Origin: Clostridium senegalense JC122 | GTDB lineage: Bacteria > Bacillota > Clostridia > Clostridiales > Clostridiaceae | Assembly: GCF_000285575.1 (NCBI RefSeq) | Contig: NZ_HE611050.1 | Span: 1,374,828-1,414,047 of the forward strand | Direction of reading: 5' to 3' | DNA: 39,220 nucleotides | Shown: one piece after another, positions 34,532-39,220 of the stretch | Layout of the letters: each line of letters starts with the position of its first letter | How positions within the stretch are numbered: position 1 is the stretch's first letter | Translations under genes and position numbers: made by a program | Notes under the pieces: generated by a model | Seen by the model: the letters and a program-made list of their open reading frames with translations, nothing else | Told to the model about the DNA's origin: nothing | Database searches by the model: none

Positions 34532-36048
34532 TTCATTTCCTCCATTAATGCTCTTCTATTAACTTTTCCATTGGGAGTCATTGGTAATGTTTCTTTAATT
34601 ATAAATTTTCTTGGAATCATATATTCTGGTATATATTCTTTCAATTTGTTTTTTATATTAGATACTATTTTAAAATCTTTTTCTTCAACTCTTTTAGTTA
34701 ATGTTACTACACCTATTAAATATTGAATTTTGCCTTCTTTTTCATGTGGTAATACTATTGTATTATCTATAAAGTCTATATTTTTTATGTTGTTCTCTAT
34801 GTCTTCAAGTTCTATCCTATATCCATTTAGTTTTACCTGAAAATCTAGTCTTCCACAATAAAATAAAAGGTTATCTTTTATATATCCTTTATCTCCAGTT
34901 TTGTACATTCTATATTTTTTACCGTCAATTTCCATAGTTCCAAAAGACTTTTTATTTATCTCTTCGTTGTTCATATACCCTATACTTACGCTATCTCCAA
35001 CTATTATGATTTCTCCTTTTTCACCTTCTGGTAATATGTTTTTATTTTCATCCATAATATATAGCCATGTATTTTCTTTGCTATATCCTACAGGTAGTGG
35101 AGCAAAATCCTCATTTACCTTATCAGTAACCTCTATAGAAGTTATTGCCACTGTAGACTCTGTTGGTCCATAAGTATTATATATTTTTACTTTAGGAAAT
35201 GCTTGTCTTATTTTAGAAACTGTGGAATTAGTTAAAGTTTCTCCACAAAATAACATAGTGTCTAATTTATCTAACAGCTTTTCATTAAAGTTACTATCTG
35301 ATAAGCACATATCAGCAAAAGATGGTGTAGATACCCACGTTGTTATATTAGATGTTTCAAAGCTTTTAAAAAGCTCTTTCATATTGCTTATCATTTTTTT
35401 ATTTATACTATAAAGTGTTGAACCACTTGCTAAACTTAAGTAAGTATCCATAACTGATAAATCAAATGAAAATGGAGCTTGGTTCATGAATACCTTTTCT
35501 TTATCATTACATAAACTTAATCCCCACTTAACAAAACTTTCAAGACATCCTAAAGTAATTTGTACTCCTTTAGGTCTACCTGTACTTCCAGATGTAAATA
35601 TACTATAATATACATCCTCTTTTTTTACGTAGTACTCCTCCGATATGCTTTCCACTTCACTAGTTTTAAATATTTCTATAAGAGTGTTATAATTTATTAT
35701 TTTTATATTTTCTAATTCAAAAGGCATTTCTTCAATGGATATAATTATATGTGGCTGAGATACTTCAATTATATCCCTTACTCTTTCAACTGGAAGTGAA
35801 CTATCAATAGGTACATAAGAATGTCCAGATTTCACAATACCTATAAAGCTATAAAGCATTTCATTTTCTTTATGACCATAAACTAATATAGGTGTGTTCT
35901 CATTGCCATAATTTTTTAATAAGTAATTTGCTAATGCATCAGAATACTTTTTCAAATCGCCATAAGTTATTGAGTTATCTTCACTTATATGGGCCATTTT
36001 ATTGCTACTATGTATTCCATAATCGTCTATACATTTAATTAAGCTCAT
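34528..36048 (-). CDS. dltA: D-alanine--D-alanyl carrier protein ligase DltA
   Basis: Adenylates D-alanine and loads it on DltC; cytoplasmic member of the ANL/AMP-binding superfamily. Motifs in order are SIFTSGSTGRPKGV (about 149-162, P-loop), NTYGPTE near 290-297, YKTGDKG and the C-terminal catalytic Lys495 in TPNGKVNRRA. 506 residues is normal. GGAGGG precedes the ATG. First gene of the operon; no dltX precedes it. D-alanylation lowers envelope negative charge and protects against cationic peptides. Confidence 0.96.
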   Translation of the reverse strand: MSLIKCIDDYGIHSSNKMAHISEDNSITYGDLKKYSDALANYLLKNYGNENTPILVYGHKENEMLYSFIGIVKSGHSYVPIDSSLPVERVRDIIEVSQPHIIISIEEMPFELENIKIINYNTLIEIFKTSEVESISEEYYVKKEDVYYSIFTSGSTGRPKGVQITLGCLESFVKWGLSLCNDKEKVFMNQAPFSFDLSVMDTYLSLASGSTLYSINKKMISNMKELFKSFETSNITTWVSTPSFADMCLSDSNFNEKLLDKLDTMLFCGETLTNSTVSKIRQAFPKVKIYNTYGPTESTVAITSIEVTDKVNEDFAPLPVGYSKENTWLYIMDENKNILPEGEKGEIIIVGDSVSIGYMNNEEINKKSFGTMEIDGKKYRMYKTGDKGYIKDNLLFYCGRLDFQVKLNGYRIELEDIENNIKNIDFIDNTIVLPHEKEGKIQYLIGVVTLTKRVEEKDFKIVSNIKNKLKEYIPEYMIPRKFIIKETLPMTPNGKVNRRALMEEMK

Positions 36049-36372
36049 TTTTTCCCTCCACTTATTATATTAATTTTCTAAACTAACTTTAAGTATACTA
36101 TTCTGTTTATTTATTGTAAATATTTTGTATAAATTTATATATTTCTCATTTTTTTAAATACTGTTTAAAAAATAAAAAATGCCTATTCATATAAATAGAC
36201 ATTTTAGGGTAGTTTGAGAAAATTGGAAATTATTAAATTATTTCATATAGGCATATAAATTATCTTGAACTTTAAAAAGTTATAATTTATATGCCCAATG
36301 TAATTAAGATGGGTAATTATATTATTACCTTTTTATTTTTTTATATTCATAAATTTCAAGAAAATAATTTTA
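36049..36372. promoter_or_regulatory. dlt upstream region with two hairpins
   Basis: 36250-36295 is a long hairpin: GGCATATAAATTAT pairs with ATAATTTATATGCC over 14 bp, then AACTTT/AAAGTT continues the stem after a four-base bulge. 36175-36206 is a second hairpin (AAATG-CTATT arms) followed on the minus strand by a T-rich tract. The second may terminate the malic enzyme message; the first may also stabilise its 3' end or be a dlt regulatory site. Confidence 0.5.
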
Positions 36373-37545
36373 TTAAATTCTTGCTACTCCACATTCTTTT
36401 GCTATTCTTTTTACTTCTTTTGAAACTGAATCTGAAACTCTTTTATCTAAAGCTTTTGGTATTATATAAGTTTCACTTAATTCTTCTTCTTTTATTAATC
36501 CTGCTATTCCTCTAGCTGCAGCAAGTTTCATTTCTTCTGTTATTTCTGTTGCTCTAACTTCTAATGCCCCTTTAAATATTCCTGGGAATACTAGAACATT
36601 ATTTATTTGGTTGTCAAAATCTGAACGTCCTGTTGCTACAACCTTTGCACCAGCTTCCTTAGCTAAATCTGGCATTATTTCTGGCACTGGATTTGCCATA
36701 GCAAATACTATAGAATCTTTATTCATTGAACTTACCATTTCTTTTGTTAATATTCCTGGTGCTGAAACTCCTATAAATATATCTGCACCTTTTATTACAT
36801 CTTTAAGCTCACCCTCTGCCATTTCTCTATTAGTAACTTTTGCTATTGCTTTTTGAGCATCATTTATAAAATCTTGATTTTCTGTTATTGCTCCATGTCT
36901 ATCACACATAATTATGTTTTTAGCTCCAGCATTTAAAAGTAACTTACAAATAGCTATACCTGCTGAACCTGCACCATTTATTATTATTTTAACATCTTCT
37001 AATTCTTTGTTTACAACTTTTAATGCATTGTATATTCCTGATAGAACTACTACTGCTGTTCCGTGTTGATCATCATGAAATACTGGTATATCTAATTCTT
37101 CTTTTAATCTTTTTTCTATATAAAAACACTCAGGCGCTTTTATGTCCTCTAAATTTATACCTCCAAAAACTGGTGATAATAGTTTTACAGTTTTTATAAT
37201 TTCTTCTGGGTCCTCAGTATCTAAACATATCGGAAATGCATCTATACCTCCAAATTCTTTAAAAAGTAAAGCCTTTCCTTCCATTACTGGTATAGAAGCT
37301 TCTGCCCCTATATTTCCAAGTCCTAAAACGGCAGTACCATTTGAAACTATTGCTACTGTGTTCCCTTTAATTGTATAGTCATAAACTGCGTCTTTATTTT
37401 TTGCAATTTGAACGCAAGGCTCTGCAACACCTGGAGTATAAGCTAAAGATAAATCTTTGCTACATTCAACTTTCATCTTACCAACTACTTCTAGTTTTCC
37501 TCTTTTTTCTTTGTGTATTTTTAAAGCTTCTTCTGCTATAGACAT
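36373..37545 (-). CDS. Malic enzyme (NAD(P)-dependent, decarboxylating)
   Basis: Oxidatively decarboxylates malate to pyruvate and CO2 in the cytoplasm, needing Mg or Mn. The 390-residue short bacterial form lacks the phosphotransacetylase-like extension of MaeB. Motifs seen are LAYTPGVAEPC (35-44, Tyr36), GLGNIGAEASIPVMEGKALL (75-94, Lys91), the metal ligands in INLEDIKAPE (130-139) and FHDDQHGTAV (157-165), NGAGSAGIA (about 190-198) and FAMANPVPEI. Cofactor preference cannot be fixed by eye. Single gene in a gluconeogenic/fermentative setting with fbp. Confidence 0.94.
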   Translation of the reverse strand: MSIAEEALKIHKEKRGKLEVVGKMKVECSKDLSLAYTPGVAEPCVQIAKNKDAVYDYTIKGNTVAIVSNGTAVLGLGNIGAEASIPVMEGKALLFKEFGGIDAFPICLDTEDPEEIIKTVKLLSPVFGGINLEDIKAPECFYIEKRLKEELDIPVFHDDQHGTAVVVLSGIYNALKVVNKELEDVKIIINGAGSAGIAICKLLLNAGAKNIIMCDRHGAITENQDFINDAQKAIAKVTNREMAEGELKDVIKGADIFIGVSAPGILTKEMVSSMNKDSIVFAMANPVPEIMPDLAKEAGAKVVATGRSDFDNQINNVLVFPGIFKGALEVRATEITEEMKLAAARGIAGLIKEEELSETYIIPKALDKRVSDSVSKEVKRIAKECGVARI

Positions 37546-37740
37546 TTTTAAAACACCCCTTATGATATATTAAGTAAAACAAGCTAACTTTTTAAATCAT
37601 ACGTCAACTTGAAATATTTATAAGCTTGTCATCAAATTTCTAAGAACTAAAATCTTCCAGCTGTGATTTAAGGGTTGATTTTAGATTCCTATTTTATAGG
37701 TTAAAATAAAATTTATTATCTATATAAATTATAACTTATG

Positions 37741-38376
37741 CTAATTACTTTTTCCATTGTAATATTCGCAATATTGAATAATTGGACAGGTTTCACACTT
37801 TGGTTTTCTAGCATTGCATATTTTCCTTCCATGCCATATTAAGTAGTGATGAGCATCACTCCACATATCTTTAGGAATGTTTTTCATTAATTTTTCTTCA
37901 ACTTCTTCTACATTTTTTCCTTTTGCTATACCTATTCTATTTGAAAGCCTAAATACATGAGTATCTACTGCTATAGCTGGCTTTCCATATGCATTTGACA
38001 TAACTACATTTGCTGTTTTTCTTCCTACTCCAGGTAATTTTATAAGTTCTTCCATTTCACTTGGCACTTTACCATCATATTTTTCCATAAGCATTTTGCA
38101 ACAACCAATTATATTTTTGCTTTTATTTCTATAAAATCCGCAACTTCTAATTTTTTCACCTAGTTCTTCTTCTGTAAGTTCTAATATTGCCTCTGGAGTA
38201 TTGTAGTCTTTATACAACTCTTTAGTAACTATGTTTACCCTTTCATCAGTACATTGGGCAGATAATATAGTAGATATTAATAATTCAAAGGGGCTATTAA
38301 AAGCTAATCCACAAGTAGCACCATTATAAACTCCACTTAATATTTTTAAAACTTCGTCTCTAGTTTTTTTATTCAT
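37741..38376 (-). CDS. nth: Endonuclease III (DNA glycosylase/AP lyase)
   Basis: Base-excision repair enzyme removing oxidised pyrimidines. The helix-hairpin-helix is LPGVGRKTANVV, with Lys120 and Asp138 (VDTHVFRL) at the same numbers as in E. coli Nth. The [4Fe-4S] cluster cysteines 187, 194, 197 and 203 (CNARKPKCETCPIIQYC) also match E. coli numbering. 211 residues is full length. It lies 195 bp upstream of the malic enzyme gene on the same strand; co-transcription is possible but not shown. Confidence 0.97.
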   Translation of the reverse strand: MNKKTRDEVLKILSGVYNGATCGLAFNSPFELLISTILSAQCTDERVNIVTKELYKDYNTPEAILELTEEELGEKIRSCGFYRNKSKNIIGCCKMLMEKYDGKVPSEMEELIKLPGVGRKTANVVMSNAYGKPAIAVDTHVFRLSNRIGIAKGKNVEEVEEKLMKNIPKDMWSDAHHYLIWHGRKICNARKPKCETCPIIQYCEYYNGKSN

Positions 38377-38559
38377 AATTTTAATCCTTTCATTAATATA
38401 TAATTTTAAGATTATAAATTTAATCGATAATTTTTATTTGTTAATATATATTATAGCATATTTATGATAATTTAGTTTTCTATGTAAATCAATTATTGAT
38501 CACTATTTTTATTAGTTTTATCTCTTAAAGAGAAAATTAATCCTATTAAATAATTTAAA

Positions 38560-39220
38560 TAAAGTACAAAACCTAATTAAGCAATTATCCAAAGTATTAG
38601 CTCCATCACAATAGGGACTTTTCTAGTTAAGAGTGAAAAGTTAATAGTTGTGGTTATTACTACTCACTTTATTCCTAGTAATGCTAAACGTACTTTTTAT
38701 AAATTTGCAAAGCAAATTGTATGATTAGATTAAAAGAAAGTGGTTGCCACTTTCATCCTAAATTCCTAATTTATAATTCTTAATCCTTAATTTTTTTATT
38801 TTATTTCCATAACAAAATAAGCAAAGAACCAGTACCCTTATTTGGTTTTTAGTGAAATCTTTAAATAAGCAATTACTCCTAGTGTTGGCTCCATAACAAC
38901 TGGGACAGGCACGGTAAATTTATTTTCTTCGCTAACATCTGATGCTCTCCTAGTTTTATATTTTTCAACTAATAAATCAAAGCCAGTCCCGAACAACTAC
39001 GCTACATAGTAGCTACCTGGGGACTGGCTAACCTTTTTTTATTTATGGTAATTAAATCCAAAGAGCTGATTTTTATTTTTATATAGATAAACCATTCGTG
39101 CCTATCCCATTTGTTACGGTTGTACATTTTGAATATAGTTTTAGTTTGTTTTGTCTCTAAAACTCAATTTTACTCCCTTAAGTTGAAAGAAACTGTAATC
39201 CAGTTTCATCTATCATTGTC
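38560..39220. repeat. Repeat-filled intergenic block 7, runs off the window
   Basis: A D module (ATTACTA / TAGTAAT hairpin near 38656-38682), a compensated hairpin GAAAGTGG-TTG-CCACTTTC (about 38735-38753), ATTCTTA-type heptamers, a linker with AAGAACCAGTACCC and a complete B element. No gene is supported. Confidence 0.82.
38897..39113. repeat. B element, complete
   Basis: 217 bp. The outer arms CAACTGGGACAGGCACG and CGTGCCTATCCCATTTG pair with two mismatches; the inner arms AGCCAGTCCC and GGGGACTGGCT are intact around GCTACATAGTAGC. Confidence 0.87.

Noticed and set aside
37565-37630. Fourth E element (AACAAGCTAAC with CAACTTGAAAT)
   Set aside because: Only short pieces match, the ending CCCTATAAT is missing, and the spacing is far too short.

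Overview
This is a low-GC Firmicutes chromosome segment, most likely from the Clostridia and within Clostridia probably the Peptostreptococcaceae (the Clostridioides / Paeniclostridium / Paraclostridium / Romboutsia group). That placement is an inference from the very AT-rich sequence, two cell-wall-binding-repeat-2 (CWB2) surface proteins, a class III fructose bisphosphatase, a long-form urocanase and strong AGGAGG ribosome-binding sites. No rRNA, tRNA, CRISPR array, phage block or transposase gene is visible.

Layout. 1-1585: dense intergenic repeats. 1658-5182: a lipoprotein, a formate/nitrite-family channel and a lone sigma-70-family factor. 5183-9780: repeats on both sides of hutU. 9783-17711: two paralogous CWB2 proteins on either side of an M29 aminopeptidase, an aromatic-acid-exporter-type membrane protein and a 50-codon cysteine-rich gene. 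17881-19150: repeats. 19271-23519: a RusA-like nuclease with a zinc ribbon, tsaD, a DUF4230-type membrane protein that seems to start at ATC, and a lemA/TPM-domain pair. 23700-24390: repeats. 24400-38376: mostly housekeeping genes with few repeats: a CoA-binding protein, fbp, htrA, pepT, a hypothetical protein, a thioredoxin-like protein, a dltABCD operon ending in a dltX-like microprotein, malic enzyme and nth. 38560 to the end: repeats again.

The most unusual content is the repeat system. Two related elements of about 215-250 bp (A and B here) each carry four arms built on GGGACNGGC: an outer inverted pair and an inner inverted pair. Because all four arms are related, they can also pair within each half. 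They occur complete, as precise halves, as recurrent A-B hybrids and once with the inner loop replaced. They lie among 7-bp-period arrays and small hairpins whose stems show compensatory changes between copies. A separate three-copy family (E) has conserved ends and a hairpin with unrelated sequence but conserved position; two copies sit about 115-119 bp upstream of fbp and htrA in the same orientation as those genes.

Functional links: the dlt operon (D-alanylation of teichoic acid), the CWB2 proteins, HtrA, LemA/TPM and the lipoprotein all concern the cell envelope. HutU, PepT, the M29 peptidase, malic enzyme and class III FBPase fit amino-acid and peptide fermentation with gluconeogenesis. 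Apart from dlt and lemA-TPM, genes stand alone with their own terminators.
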